DNA of 34,401 nt from Deltaproteobacteria bacterium (GTDB lineage Bacteria > Myxococcota_A > UBA9042). This document shows, piece after piece, positions 26,788 through 34,401 of the stretch. The position numbers and the translations under genes were made by a program. The stretch's first letter is position 1. Every line of letters begins with the position of its first letter. The notes below the pieces were generated by a model. It worked only from the letters and a program-made list of their open reading frames with translations. It searched no databases and had not been told where the DNA came from. Where the stretch lies: NCBI GenBank assembly GCA_016218865.1, contig JACRCU010000104.1, forward strand, positions 1 through 34,401, read 5' to 3'.

Positions 26788-27756
26788 ATGAGCAAGATTC
26801 TGGTCATCGCCGACCACGACAATGTGGCGGCCAAGAAGATCACCCTCAACACCATCGACTTTGCCAAGCAGCTGATCGCCAAGAAGGGCGGCAGCTTCGA
26901 CATCGCCGTCATCGGCAACGGCTGCGGCAGCGCGGCGGCAGGCTTGACGGGCTACGGCGCCGGCGCGGTCCACGTGGTCGAGCACGCCGACCTGGCCCAC
27001 CCGCTGGCCCAGGGCTTTGCCAAGGTCGTCGCGGACCTGGCCAAGTCGATCGGCGCCGACGTGGTCGCGATGTCTGCGTCGAGCTTGGGCAAAGACGCCA
27101 TGCCGCGCGTCGCCGTTCGCCTGCAGGCGGGCATGGCCTCGGACGTCATTGGCATCGTCGATGCCGGCGGCGCGGTGGCCTTCCGTCGGCCGATGTGGGC
27201 CGGCAACCTGGTCGGCGACGTCGTCATCGATACGGCCGTACAGGTGGTGACGGTGCGCTCGTCGGCCTTCGACGCGATCGCCGCCAGCGGTGGCGCCTCG
27301 CCGGTGCAGAGCTTTGCCGCCGACCCGGGCGCCAGCCGCGCCAAGTTCGTCCGCTTCGAAGGAACCCAGTCGAGCCGCCCGGACCTGACCGAAGCCGCCG
27401 TGGTCGTGGCCGGCGGCCGCGGCCTGAAGGATCGCTTCGGCCCGATCACCGAGCCGCTGGCGGACTTGCTGGGCGGCGCCATCGGTGCCTCGCGCGCCGC
27501 GGTGGACGACGGCTTCGCGCCGAACGACTACCAGATCGGCCAGACCGGCAAGGTGGTCGCGCCGCAGCTGTACTTCGCCATCGCCATCTCGGGCGCCGTG
27601 CAGCACTTGGCCGGCATGAAGAACAGCAAGACCATCGTCGCCATCAACAAGAACGCCGACGAGCCGATCTTCAAGGTCGCCGACTACGGTCTGGTCGCCG
27701 ATGCCTTCACGGCGGTTCCGGAATTGGTCAGCAAGATCAAGGCTGTCCGCTCCTAG
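26788..27756 (+). CDS. etfA: Electron transfer flavoprotein alpha subunit
   Basis: This is the FAD-carrying partner of EtfB, with 322 residues. The N-terminal domain begins [20 protein letters not shown]. The C-terminal FAD-binding domain shows the usual series [74 protein letters not shown] and [23 protein letters not shown] upstream of the ATG supports the start. The gene sits directly after etfB, and mnmE begins nine bases after its stop, so etfB-etfA-mnmE may form one transcript. Confidence 0.96.
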   Translation: MSKILVIADHDNVAAKKITLNTIDFAKQLIAKKGGSFDIAVIGNGCGSAAAGLTGYGAGAVHVVEHADLAHPLAQGFAKVVADLAKSIGADVVAMSASSLGKDAMPRVAVRLQAGMASDVIGIVDAGGAVAFRRPMWAGNLVGDVVIDTAVQVVTVRSSAFDAIAASGGASPVQSFAADPGASRAKFVRFEGTQSSRPDLTEAAVVVAGGRGLKDRFGPITEPLADLLGGAIGASRAAVDDGFAPNDYQIGQTGKVVAPQLYFAIAISGAVQHLAGMKNSKTIVAINKNADEPIFKVADYGLVADAFTAVPELVSKIKAVRS

Positions 27757-27765
27757 CCGCGACCA

Positions 27766-29106
27766 TTGCTGCCGCCCGCTGAACGCGACACCATCGTTGC
27801 CCCGGCCACGCCCGTCTGGCCGGCCGGGGTGGCGGTGGTGCGCCTGTCGGGCCCGCAAGCCCACGCCATCGCTCAGCAACTGACCGCAAGGTCGGCCGAT
27901 CGCCCCGGGCAGCTGCAGCTCTGCGCCGTGACCGATCCGCGCGACGGCGGGCGCATCGACCGCGGCTACGTGGCCTTTTTCAAGGCGCCGCGCAGCTTTA
28001 CCGGTCAGGACGTAGCCGAATTCCAGGTGCACGGCTCGCCGGCCGTCGTGGACAAGCTGCTGGAGGTCTGCGCGGCGCTGGGTGCCCGCCTTGCCGAACC
28101 CGGCGAATTCACGTGGCGCGCCTACGAGGCCGGCAAGCTGGATCTGCTGCAGGTCGAGGCGCTGGCGGACCTCATCTCCGCCCAGAGCGAGACCCAGCGG
28201 CAGACCGCGCTGCAGCAGCTGGATGGCGGCCTGTCGGAGCGAATTACCAGGCTGCGCGCGCCCTTGCTGCACGTGCTGGCCCAAGTCGAAGCGCGCCTGG
28301 ACTTTGCCGCCGAGCCGCACCTGGCGCACCTGGACCCGGCGCCGCTGTTGGCCGATCTGGCGGAGCTGCAGACAGAGGTCGAGGACCTGGCGGGCACGGC
28401 CCAGGCCGGGCAGGTGCGGTTGCGCGGCGCGCGCGTGGTGCTGTTCGGCGCACCCAACGCGGGAAAGTCCACGCTTCTCAACGCCTTGGTCGAGCTGGAT
28501 CGCGCGCTGGTCGACGCCCGGCCTGGTACGACCCGCGACACGCTGGAGGTGCAGACTGCGCCGCAAGGGGTGCTCGTCACTTGGATCGACACGGCGGGAG
28601 TGCGCGAGGCCGAGGACCCGGTCGAGCGCGCCGGCACCGAGCGCGCCCGCCGCGAAGTGGAGCGCGCCGACGTGGTGCTGTGGTGCCGCGACGCCAGTGC
28701 CCCCAACGAGCCCGAATTGCCGTTGCCGGACACCCCGGCGGTGGTGATCGCCGTGGCCACCAAGGTCGACGTGGCGCCTGCGCCGGCCGACCAGTGGCCC
28801 GTGGCGGCGCCGCAGGGGCTGGGGGTGCGCGGCCTGCGCCAGCAGGTGGTGGCCCAAGTCCGCGAACTGGCTCGGGGGCCGCGCGGAGCCGAGGTCGTGA
28901 TCAGCCGCGAGCGCCACCGCCACGCGCTGTTGCGCGCCAGCGAAGGTCTGCAGCGGGCCCGCGCGGGGCTGCAGCGCGGCGAAGAGCTGGAGCTGGTGGC
29001 GGCCGATCTGCACGATGCTGCCGATGAACTGGCAGAAATGCTGGGACATCTTGCGCCGGACACCATCCTTGGGACGATCTTTGCCAGCTTCTGCATCGGC
29101 AAGTAG
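27766..29106 (+). CDS. mnmE: tRNA modification GTPase MnmE
   Basis: MnmE, with MnmG, installs the (carboxymethyl)aminomethyl group on U34 of tRNAs reading split codon boxes. The 446-residue protein has the folate-binding N-terminal domain (DTIVAPATPVWPAGVAVVRL, then DVAEFQVHGS), the helical domain and an inserted G domain. G-domain motifs are P-loop GAPNAGKS (228-235), GTTRDT (254-259), DTAG (275-278) and TKVD (332-335) where NKxD is usual. The C-terminus is the invariant FCIGK with catalytic Cys443. The start is taken as TTG at 27766, since there is no ATG ahead of the conserved DTIVA sequence and no clear ribosome binding site. Coupling to etfA nine bases upstream may explain this. mnmG is not in the window. 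Confidence 0.95.
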   Translation: MLPPAERDTIVAPATPVWPAGVAVVRLSGPQAHAIAQQLTARSADRPGQLQLCAVTDPRDGGRIDRGYVAFFKAPRSFTGQDVAEFQVHGSPAVVDKLLEVCAALGARLAEPGEFTWRAYEAGKLDLLQVEALADLISAQSETQRQTALQQLDGGLSERITRLRAPLLHVLAQVEARLDFAAEPHLAHLDPAPLLADLAELQTEVEDLAGTAQAGQVRLRGARVVLFGAPNAGKSTLLNALVELDRALVDARPGTTRDTLEVQTAPQGVLVTWIDTAGVREAEDPVERAGTERARREVERADVVLWCRDASAPNEPELPLPDTPAVVIAVATKVDVAPAPADQWPVAAPQGLGVRGLRQQVVAQVRELARGPRGAEVVISRERHRHALLRASEGLQRARAGLQRGEELELVAADLHDAADELAEMLGHLAPDTILGTIFASFCIGK

Positions 29107-29125
29107 TTGCACGGCGCCGCAAGTT

Positions 29126-29140
29126 GGACCAAAATGGTCC
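29126..29140. promoter_or_regulatory. Perfect inverted repeat before the winged-helix-like gene
   Basis: GGACCA-AAA-TGGTCC is a perfect 6-bp inverted repeat with a 3-base centre. It lies between the mnmE stop and the ATG of the small winged-helix-like gene. It could be an operator, possibly for autoregulation. There is no T run, so it is not a terminator. Confidence 0.35.
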
Positions 29141-29172
29141 GAGTTGCCGGCGCGGACCGGCCGGAGCGAGAC

Positions 29173-29415
29173 ATGACGGCGATGAGCGACGAGGCAACCG
29201 CCAAGAAGGGCGTGCTCAAGCAGCTGGCCCGCCAGGGCGGCGCGATGCACATCAAGGATTTGCACGAATTCAGTACCTTGCGCTTTGGCCGCGGCCACCG
29301 CGAATTCAGCGAGCTGATGGAAGCGCTGGTCGCCGAAGAGCTGGTGACCTACGACGCCGGCAGCTTCGCGCTGACCGACGCCGGCAAGAAGGCCACCGGC
29401 TCGATGCTCTTGTAG
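29173..29415 (+). CDS. Small winged-helix-like hypothetical protein
   Basis: This 80-residue protein has a pattern of short helices ending in a strand-turn-strand, as in winged-helix domains: KKGVLKQLARQGGAMHIKDL, then RGHREFSELMEALVAEELVT and YDAGSFALTDAGKKATGSML. The last stretch, LVTYDAGSFALTDAGKKA, closely resembles the wing of MarR- or PadR-like folds (LVxxxxGxxxLTxxGxxA). I do not recognise a specific family. It may bind DNA. The ATG at 29173 has GGAG upstream; an ATG at 29182 is the alternative. A perfect inverted repeat stands just upstream. Confidence 0.72.
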   Translation: MTAMSDEATAKKGVLKQLARQGGAMHIKDLHEFSTLRFGRGHREFSELMEALVAEELVTYDAGSFALTDAGKKATGSMLL

Positions 29416-29467
29416 GCGCGACCACCGGGAATAATCGACAATCGAGCGGCCTTGCACGGGGTGCCCC

Positions 29468-29495
29468 TTGCGCGGGCGTGGTTTCTCCTTAGAAT
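29468..29495 (+). promoter_or_regulatory. Predicted promoter for the VKOR fusion gene
   Basis: A good -10 box TAGAAT (29490-29495) follows a weak -35 TTGCGC (29468-29473) after 16 bp. The transcript would start near 29502, some 50 nt before the ATG. Confidence 0.45.
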
Positions 29496-29553
29496 TGCCC
29501 GCCGCCTGCCCTTGGGTGCGGCGCTCGCTTTCTCGTGCTGTCTGGAGTTCCTC

Positions 29554-32037
29554 ATGGCCAAAGACCTTGGCAATCCGCCACAATCGTCGCCCTCTGCCGC
29601 CACGCCAGCGGCGAATACCAACTTGCTGTACGGCATCTTGCTGCTGACGGCGGTAGGTATCGGTGTGTCGATCTACCTGCTGCGCCACAAGTTGCACATC
29701 ACGCTGGACCCCACCTATACGTCCAGCTGCAACCTGGGCGGCGCGATCAACTGCGACAAGGTGAACGTTTCGGGCGCCAGCGAACTGTTCGGCCTGCCGA
29801 TCAGCTTCTACGGCATCCCCACTTACCTGGTACAGCTGTACCTGACGGTGCTGGCTCTGCGCGGCCGCACCAGCCACGACCTGGCCAAAGTGGGCGAAAA
29901 GGCTCTTGACGCCGTGGCCGGCATCGGCCTGTTGACCAGCGGCTACTCGCTGTTCCTGGCGCTCTACAGCTCGGCCGTGGTCGAGGCCTACTGCCTGTAC
30001 TGCATTTCGCTGTACATCGTGAACTTTGGCGTCACCGCGCTGGCCATCGCCGCGGGACCCAAGACGGTGGCCAACACCATCCAGCGCTCGCTGGCCCTGC
30101 TGGTGTCGTTCGATCAGCCGGTGACCACGGCGCTGCTGGTACTGGTGATCGGCGCCGGCGGCGGCTGGCTGGGCTACGACCACAGCCGCGCTTCGCTGGA
30201 AGCCGAGTACAAGGCCAAGATCGACGCGGCGTTTGCCGGCGGGGATCAGGCGCTCAAGGCCGATGCCGGGTCGCCGTCGACCGCCCAGGCTGGCGCCAAC
30301 AACGTGGCCCCGCAGGCCGCCCAAGTGGCCCAGGCTCCGGCCGCCCGCCCCACCGGCGAGTGCGGCAAGCCCATGGGCAAGAAAACCGAAGACGGCTGGA
30401 CCATTTACGAGCCCTGCCTGGACGAGGAAGACATCCGCGACGCCTATGGCGCCAAGGACGCCAAGGTCACCGTGGTCAAGTACTCCGACTTCGAGTGCCC
30501 CTACTGCCGCTACCTGGCCATGACCATGGAGCCGCTGAAGCCCAAGTACAAGGACAAAGTCCGCTTCATCATGAAGCACTTCCCGATGAACCCCAGCTGC
30601 AACAAGTACATGGCGGGCTACGACAAGCACCCCAACACGTGCTTTGCCCACGCCGCCGCCCTGTGCGCCGGTCGCCAGGGCAAGTTCTGGGACATGCACG
30701 ACAAGCTCTATGCCAACCAGCCCAAGCTGGACGCCGAGACCGACCGCAAGGCCGCCGAAGAGCTGGGCCTGGACATGGCCAAGTACGACGCCTGCCTGAA
30801 AGACCCCAGTGTACAAGCCAAGTTCAACAAGGACATCGACGCGGCCTACGCCGCCGGCATCTACGGCGCGCCGCGCACCTACATCAACGGCCGCATGGTC
30901 ACCGGCTCGGCTTCCACGGCGATCTTGGAGTACTACATCCAAAAGGCGCTGGAGAATCCCACCTCGGCCGCGGCCCAGCAGCCGGTGGCGATGGCGCCCA
31001 AGCCCGACGGCAGCCACATGATCGCCGCCAAGACCAGCAAGGGCGCGTTCTACATCGACGCCTACGAAGCCGCCGTCACCAAGGACGGCAAGGCCGTGAG
31101 CCTGCCCGACGTGGAGCCGGCGATTGCGTCCTGGACCGAGGCTACCGACGCCTGTGCCAAGGCTGGCAAGCGCCTGTGCAGCGAAGAGGAGTGGGTCTCG
31201 GCCTGTGCCGGCGCCCTGCAGGTCGACAACAACAACAACCAGCAGTTCGCCGACGACGACGTCGAAGGCAACATGTACCCCTACGGCACGTTCTACGAGG
31301 CCGGCACCTGCGTCGACCAGGAAGACAAGTACAAAGGCAAGGCGCAAAAGACCGGCGCCAAGGCCAATTGCCGCACGCCGTCGGGCCTGTTCGACCTGGC
31401 CGGCAACATGGGCGAGTGGTCGGGGGTCACCAAAGAAACCGCCGGCCTGATGGGCGGCCACAACAATTCGGGCGAGCGCGCCGCCTGCAACCAGCGGTCG
31501 GCCAGCTTCGGCGTGGGCAACCGCAACCAGACCACCGGCTTCCGCTGCTGCGCCGACAAGGACGTGGCGCAAGGCAAGGTCAGCGCGAGCGATTTGAAGG
31601 GCGGCGACACCGACATGGTCGGCAAGCCGGTGCCGGCGTTCAAGGCCAAGGACTCGAACGGTCAAGAGATCGACTCGGCGCAGTTCAAGGGCAAGGTCAC
31701 CTTGGTCAACTTCTTTGCGTCGTGGTGCGGCCCGTGCAAGAAGGAGTTCCCCGAGCTGGTCAATCTGCAAAAAGAACACAAGGCCAAGGGTTTCCAGGTC
31801 ATCAGCATCGGCGTCGACCGCGAAGAAGGCCGCTCGCTCGAATTTGCCAAGGGCTTCGAAGCGCCCTGGGGCATCATCGCGGACGCCGAGAACGAGCTGA
31901 TGGGCAAGTTCAACGTCTACTCGATGCCGGCGACCTTCCTCGTCGACCGCCAGGGCGTGGTGCGGTTCTACGACACCGGCTTCAAGCCCGAAGAGCAGCT
32001 GCAGAAGCTGCGCGACGCCATCGCCAGCTTGCTCTGA
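29554..32037 (+). CDS. VKOR / DsbA-like / FGE-like / TlpA-like fusion protein
   Basis: This 827-residue protein joins four modules. Residues 22-205 are a vitamin K epoxide reductase-like membrane domain, with the loop pair C59 and C67 (SCNLGGAINC), the active-site motif CLYC (C147, C150) and several membrane helices, the last about 188-207. After an Ala/Pro linker, residues 300-465 form a DsbA-like thioredoxin domain with CPYC (315-318) and a cis-Pro loop at GAPRTYING (P440). Residues about 495-668 resemble the formylglycine-generating-enzyme/sulfatase-modifying-factor fold: SWTEATDACAKAGKRLCSEE, GLFDLAGNMGEWSG and TGFRCC. Residues 685-827 are a TlpA/ResA-like thioredoxin with WCGPC (724-728) and cis-Pro SMPATFLVD. 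The inferred role is periplasmic thiol oxidation coupled to quinone. TGGAG six bases before the ATG sets the start. A glycosidase gene overlaps its stop codon by one base. Confidence 0.88.
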   Translation: MAKDLGNPPQSSPSAATPAANTNLLYGILLLTAVGIGVSIYLLRHKLHITLDPTYTSSCNLGGAINCDKVNVSGASELFGLPISFYGIPTYLVQLYLTVLALRGRTSHDLAKVGEKALDAVAGIGLLTSGYSLFLALYSSAVVEAYCLYCISLYIVNFGVTALAIAAGPKTVANTIQRSLALLVSFDQPVTTALLVLVIGAGGGWLGYDHSRASLEAEYKAKIDAAFAGGDQALKADAGSPSTAQAGANNVAPQAAQVAQAPAARPTGECGKPMGKKTEDGWTIYEPCLDEEDIRDAYGAKDAKVTVVKYSDFECPYCRYLAMTMEPLKPKYKDKVRFIMKHFPMNPSCNKYMAGYDKHPNTCFAHAAALCAGRQGKFWDMHDKLYANQPKLDAETDRKAAEELGLDMAKYDACLKDPSVQAKFNKDIDAAYAAGIYGAPRTYINGRMVTGSASTAILEYYIQKALENPTSAAAQQPVAMAPKPDGSHMIAAKTSKGAFYIDAYEAAVTKDGKAVSLPDVEPAIASWTEATDACAKAGKRLCSEEEWVSACAGALQVDNNNNQQFADDDVEGNMYPYGTFYEAGTCVDQEDKYKGKAQKTGAKANCRTPSGLFDLAGNMGEWSGVTKETAGLMGGHNNSGERAACNQRSASFGVGNRNQTTGFRCCADKDVAQGKVSASDLKGGDTDMVGKPVPAFKAKDSNGQEIDSAQFKGKVTLVNFFASWCGPCKKEFPELVNLQKEHKAKGFQVISIGVDREEGRSLEFAKGFEAPWGIIADAENELMGKFNVYSMPATFLVDRQGVVRFYDTGFKPEEQLQKLRDAIASLL

Positions 32038-32825
32038 TGCCACCCCACAGTCGCCGGTCGCTGCTGGCTAGCTCGCTCGGGCTGGCGGCGCTGGCGGCCT
32101 GTCGCCATCCCCAGTCGATGCGGCCCCTGCGCTGGCAACGCGAGCCCAGCGGCCTGGAGTACGCCCGCACCGAGGTGCCGCTGGGCAGCGACCGCGCCAG
32201 TGTGGTGATCCATTTGCTGCGCCTGGACTTGCGGCGCCACGAGCTGCGGGTGGTGTTGGCGACCGCGCTGGGCAAGAAGCTGGCGTCGGCCGAGGAATTC
32301 CGTAGCCACAGCAAGGCTTTGGCTGCCATCAATGCCGGCTACTTCGACCCGGAGTACCGGCCGCTGGGGCTTCTGGTCAGCGGCGGCCGCGAGCTCGCGC
32401 ATTTGCGGCTGGTCGACCACGGTGTGTTCGCGATCGCCGGCGGGCGCCCATCGGTCGACCACGCGCGCACCTTCCACGCGCCGCCCGATTTGGAGTTCGC
32501 GGTCGAGTGCGGACCGCGCCTGCTGGTGGCGGGCGAGCGACCGCGCTTTCGCCGAACCGACCTGGCGCGGCGGGTGGCCATCGGCAGCGACTCGCTGGGC
32601 CGCGTGGTGCTGGCGGTGACAGAAAGTGTGATGGGCATTGACGAATTTGCGCGGTCCTTGGCGCTATCGGAGCCGGTGGGCGGGCCGGGCCTGCGCGACG
32701 CGCTGAACCTGGACGGCGGCTCGTCGGCCATGCTGGCGGCGCCGCTGTCCGGTGCCACGGCACAGGTGACCACGGCCGTGGAGGTACCCGTGGGGTTGGT
32801 GGTGGTGGCGCGCGGCCAGCCGTGA
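32037..32825 (+). CDS. Phosphodiester glycosidase-family lipoprotein
   Basis: This 262-residue protein has a twin-arginine-free basic start, a hydrophobic segment and the lipobox LAALAAC (Cys22), so it is a predicted lipoprotein. The mature part fits the phosphodiester glycosidase family (NAGPA, DUF2233): SVVIHLLRLDLRRHELRVVL-type opening, AINAGYFDPEYRPLGLLVSGG (the family pattern NAGYF), ECGPRLLV, and the hallmark ALNLDGGSSAML near residue 225. Related enzymes remove GlcNAc from phosphodiesters; bacterial members are associated with surface or exopolysaccharide processes. The ATG shares its A with the TGA of the upstream fusion gene (TGATG), so the two are translationally coupled. The substrate is unknown. 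Confidence 0.86.
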   Translation: MPPHSRRSLLASSLGLAALAACRHPQSMRPLRWQREPSGLEYARTEVPLGSDRASVVIHLLRLDLRRHELRVVLATALGKKLASAEEFRSHSKALAAINAGYFDPEYRPLGLLVSGGRELAHLRLVDHGVFAIAGGRPSVDHARTFHAPPDLEFAVECGPRLLVAGERPRFRRTDLARRVAIGSDSLGRVVLAVTESVMGIDEFARSLALSEPVGGPGLRDALNLDGGSSAMLAAPLSGATAQVTTAVEVPVGLVVVARGQP

Positions 32826-32991
32826 CGGCCGCCGCTGCGTCACGGAATTGCCCAGCAAACCGGCCAGAGGTTTTGATCTGCTGTGCAATTGAGGCAAACT
32901 ACAGGATCGAGCCGGCAGCGCGCGCCGCACATGCGCCGCTCCGAGCCCACCTGTGATGGTGCAAGGCATTATCTTGCATGGGGTTTTTCTG

Positions 32992-34401
32992 ATGTTCGCG
33001 ATCCAAGCCGCCCGCGCCGGCGCCACCATGCCCCCCTCTAGGGCCGCCCTTGCCCGCGTCAGGACCATCCTGCGCCCGGTGGCGGTGGCCCTGTTGTTGC
33101 CGCTGTGCTGGCTGACGGCCGCGCTGCCCGCCGGGTCGAGCGTGGGCGCGCAGGCCTGGGCCGACGAAGAGAAGAATGCCCTGGGTATCATCCACTTCGT
33201 CAAGCGCGGCGAGGTCGGCGCCCTGTCCGTGCAGCGCATCGAAGAGTACCTGCGGCAGATGCTCGACGCGGCCGGCTACGTCAAGATGATCCCGGCCAAG
33301 GCTACCGAAACGGGCAAGGCCGTGGGCGGCGGCAGCGGCAGTGGCGCACAGCGCGATCGCCCGGCTAGCCCGGCGGTCAAGGCTTTGGAGAAGGCCGACA
33401 AGCTGATGGCCGCCGCCCGCGACATGCTGGCCGAGAGCTCCGAAAACTCGGCCGACGCCACCAAGTTGATCACCGCCGCCGCCGACCGCTACGAGCAGAA
33501 TTTCGTCGAGCTGGTCGACTTTTCCAAGCTCAGCGATGCCTACGTGGCGCTGGCGAGCCTGGCCCACGACGCCGGTGACCAAAAGACGGCCGGCGAGTGG
33601 CTGACCAAGGCACTGGTCATCCAGCCCAGCCTGGTGGTGGATGCGCGCAAGCACAAGGATCTGAAGGTATTCGTCGAAAAGACTCGCCTGGCCTTGGAAG
33701 CCAAGCCGCGCACCGACGTGCAGGTGGAGTGCCGCGAGGAGAACGCCGAGGTCTACGTCGACGGCGTGAAAATCGGCACCGCGCCCGCGACCGCCAAGGA
33801 CCTGCTGACGGGCACCCACTACCTGCAAGTGCGCAAAAGCAATGCGGCTCCCTGGGGCCAGGCGGTTGCGGTAAAGGGCAAGCCGCTGTCGGTGCGCGCG
33901 GTTTTGCAGATCGAGGTGGCGCCGCAAGACGAGATCGCCGTAGGGGTGAGCGCGGACGACATCAAGGACATGGCCAACAAGGGCAATTTTGGCGAGAAGA
34001 TCTTCAAGAACTCCGGGAGCATGTTTGCCCGCCAGGTCGGCGCGACCCACCTGCTGTTCGGGCTGGTCAGCAAGCGCCCCAGTTCGCTGGAGCTGCACCT
34101 GTTCCTGTACAACGGCAAGACCAAGAAGACCTGTTCGATCGAGAAGATCGAGTACGCCGCCAACCTCAGCAACCTGCAGATGCAGACCCTGGATGCCGAG
34201 AGCAAGGTGCGCGCGGCCCTGCAGAGCTGTTCCAGCGACATCGCGGTCACGCCTGCCTGCTTTGCCGGTGCGCCGGAGCCCGAGCCCGACGCGCCCGACA
34301 TCGTCGCCCCGCCGCCCGACGAAAACCCCAGGGTCGCGCCCAAGGTGGAACCCAGGGTCGAGCCGGAGGTGGAGCCCAAGGTCGAGCCAAACGGGGAGCC
34401 C
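32992..34401 (+). CDS. PEGA-domain envelope protein, 3' end outside window
   Basis: This frame stays open to the window edge (470 residues visible, no stop). An N-terminal signal peptide (hydrophobic VAVALLLPLCWLTAALPAG, likely cleavage near AQAWA) is followed by a Gly/Ser linker and helical, TPR-like sequence (about 125-235: KALEKADKLMAAARDMLAES, later DAGDQKTAGEWLTKALVIQP). A PEGA domain (about 242-305) shows VECREENAEVYVDGVKIGTA. Next comes an unassigned domain (about 310-420). The visible end is Pro/Glu/Val-rich with repeated VEP units, like a periplasm-spanning stalk. PEGA proteins with TPRs are common in myxobacterial-type envelopes. In-frame ATGs at 32956, 32992 and 33028 are possible, none with a strong ribosome binding site; 33028 would give the shortest signal peptide. 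Confidence 0.75.
   Translation, partial: MFAIQAARAGATMPPSRAALARVRTILRPVAVALLLPLCWLTAALPAGSSVGAQAWADEEKNALGIIHFVKRGEVGALSVQRIEEYLRQMLDAAGYVKMIPAKATETGKAVGGGSGSGAQRDRPASPAVKALEKADKLMAAARDMLAESSENSADATKLITAAADRYEQNFVELVDFSKLSDAYVALASLAHDAGDQKTAGEWLTKALVIQPSLVVDARKHKDLKVFVEKTRLALEAKPRTDVQVECREENAEVYVDGVKIGTAPATAKDLLTGTHYLQVRKSNAAPWGQAVAVKGKPLSVRAVLQIEVAPQDEIAVGVSADDIKDMANKGNFGEKIFKNSGSMFARQVGATHLLFGLVSKRPSSLELHLFLYNGKTKKTCSIEKIEYAANLSNLQMQTLDAESKVRAALQSCSSDIAVTPACFAGAPEPEPDAPDIVAPPPDENPRVAPKVEPRVEPEVEPKVEPNGEP

Noticed and set aside
27766-29106. Chromosome origin suggested by mnmE plus DnaA-like boxes
   Set aside because: mnmE is 25 kb from the boxes, and none of dnaA, dnaN, rnpA, yidC, mnmG, rsmG or parAB is present. 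There is no AT-rich element.
25975-32043. Minus-strand open frame of about 2000 codons opposite etfBA, mnmE and the VKOR fusion
   Set aside because: It is a shadow of GC-rich codons on the other strand: it runs through several well-identified genes and matches no family.

Overview
The window is high-GC DNA (about two thirds G+C by eye), densely coding, with many GTG/TTG starts. Gene content points to a myxobacterium-like or other deltaproteobacterial lineage: a Ser/Thr kinase with the HRDVSPPN catalytic loop and a C-terminal membrane anchor, a PEGA-domain envelope protein, several lipoproteins, and an MFS/spermidine-synthase fusion. The lineage is inferred from gene style; no rRNA or other phylogenetic marker was seen.

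Layout. 110-4765 (minus strand) reads xth, trmFO, a membrane-anchored DUF1287-like protein and xseA: DNA repair plus tRNA U54 methylation. 4922-9367 (plus) holds the membrane spermidine-synthase-like fusion and a COG2509-type FAD protein. The FAD gene runs 35 bp into a convergent gene for an HD protein related to CCA-adding enzymes (9333-10721). 10722-12286 is the least dense stretch. It contains one small gene, 11277-11591, encoding a leader-like N-terminus, one Cys, and fifteen perfect Ser-His-Gly repeats ending in Trp. A divergent sigma-70-like gene (12287-12823, minus) closes it.

13064-19693 (plus) carries a lipoprotein L,D-transpeptidase, a small hypothetical, a PpiD-like membrane chaperone and uvrC with an acidic N-terminal extension. 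A convergent EamA transporter (19709-20623) follows, then on plus the kinase, a transaldolase-like Fsa enzyme, an O-antigen-ligase-like/TPR membrane protein, etfB-etfA, mnmE and a small winged-helix-like protein. 29554-32037 encodes an 827-residue fusion of VKOR, DsbA-like, FGE/sulfatase-modifying-factor-like and TlpA-like modules. It is translationally coupled to a phosphodiester-glycosidase lipoprotein. A PEGA protein runs off the right edge.

Themes: envelope and disulfide biology (L,D-transpeptidase, PpiD, VKOR fusion, glycosidase, PEGA protein, O-antigen-type protein), DNA repair (xseA, xth, uvrC) and tRNA modification (trmFO, mnmE). The two strongest candidates for something undescribed are the orphan (SHG)15 peptide gene, which resembles HxsA-type precursors of the His-Xaa-Ser system but has no maturase nearby, and the four-module thiol-redox fusion. 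No mobile element, CRISPR array, tRNA or rRNA was recognised.
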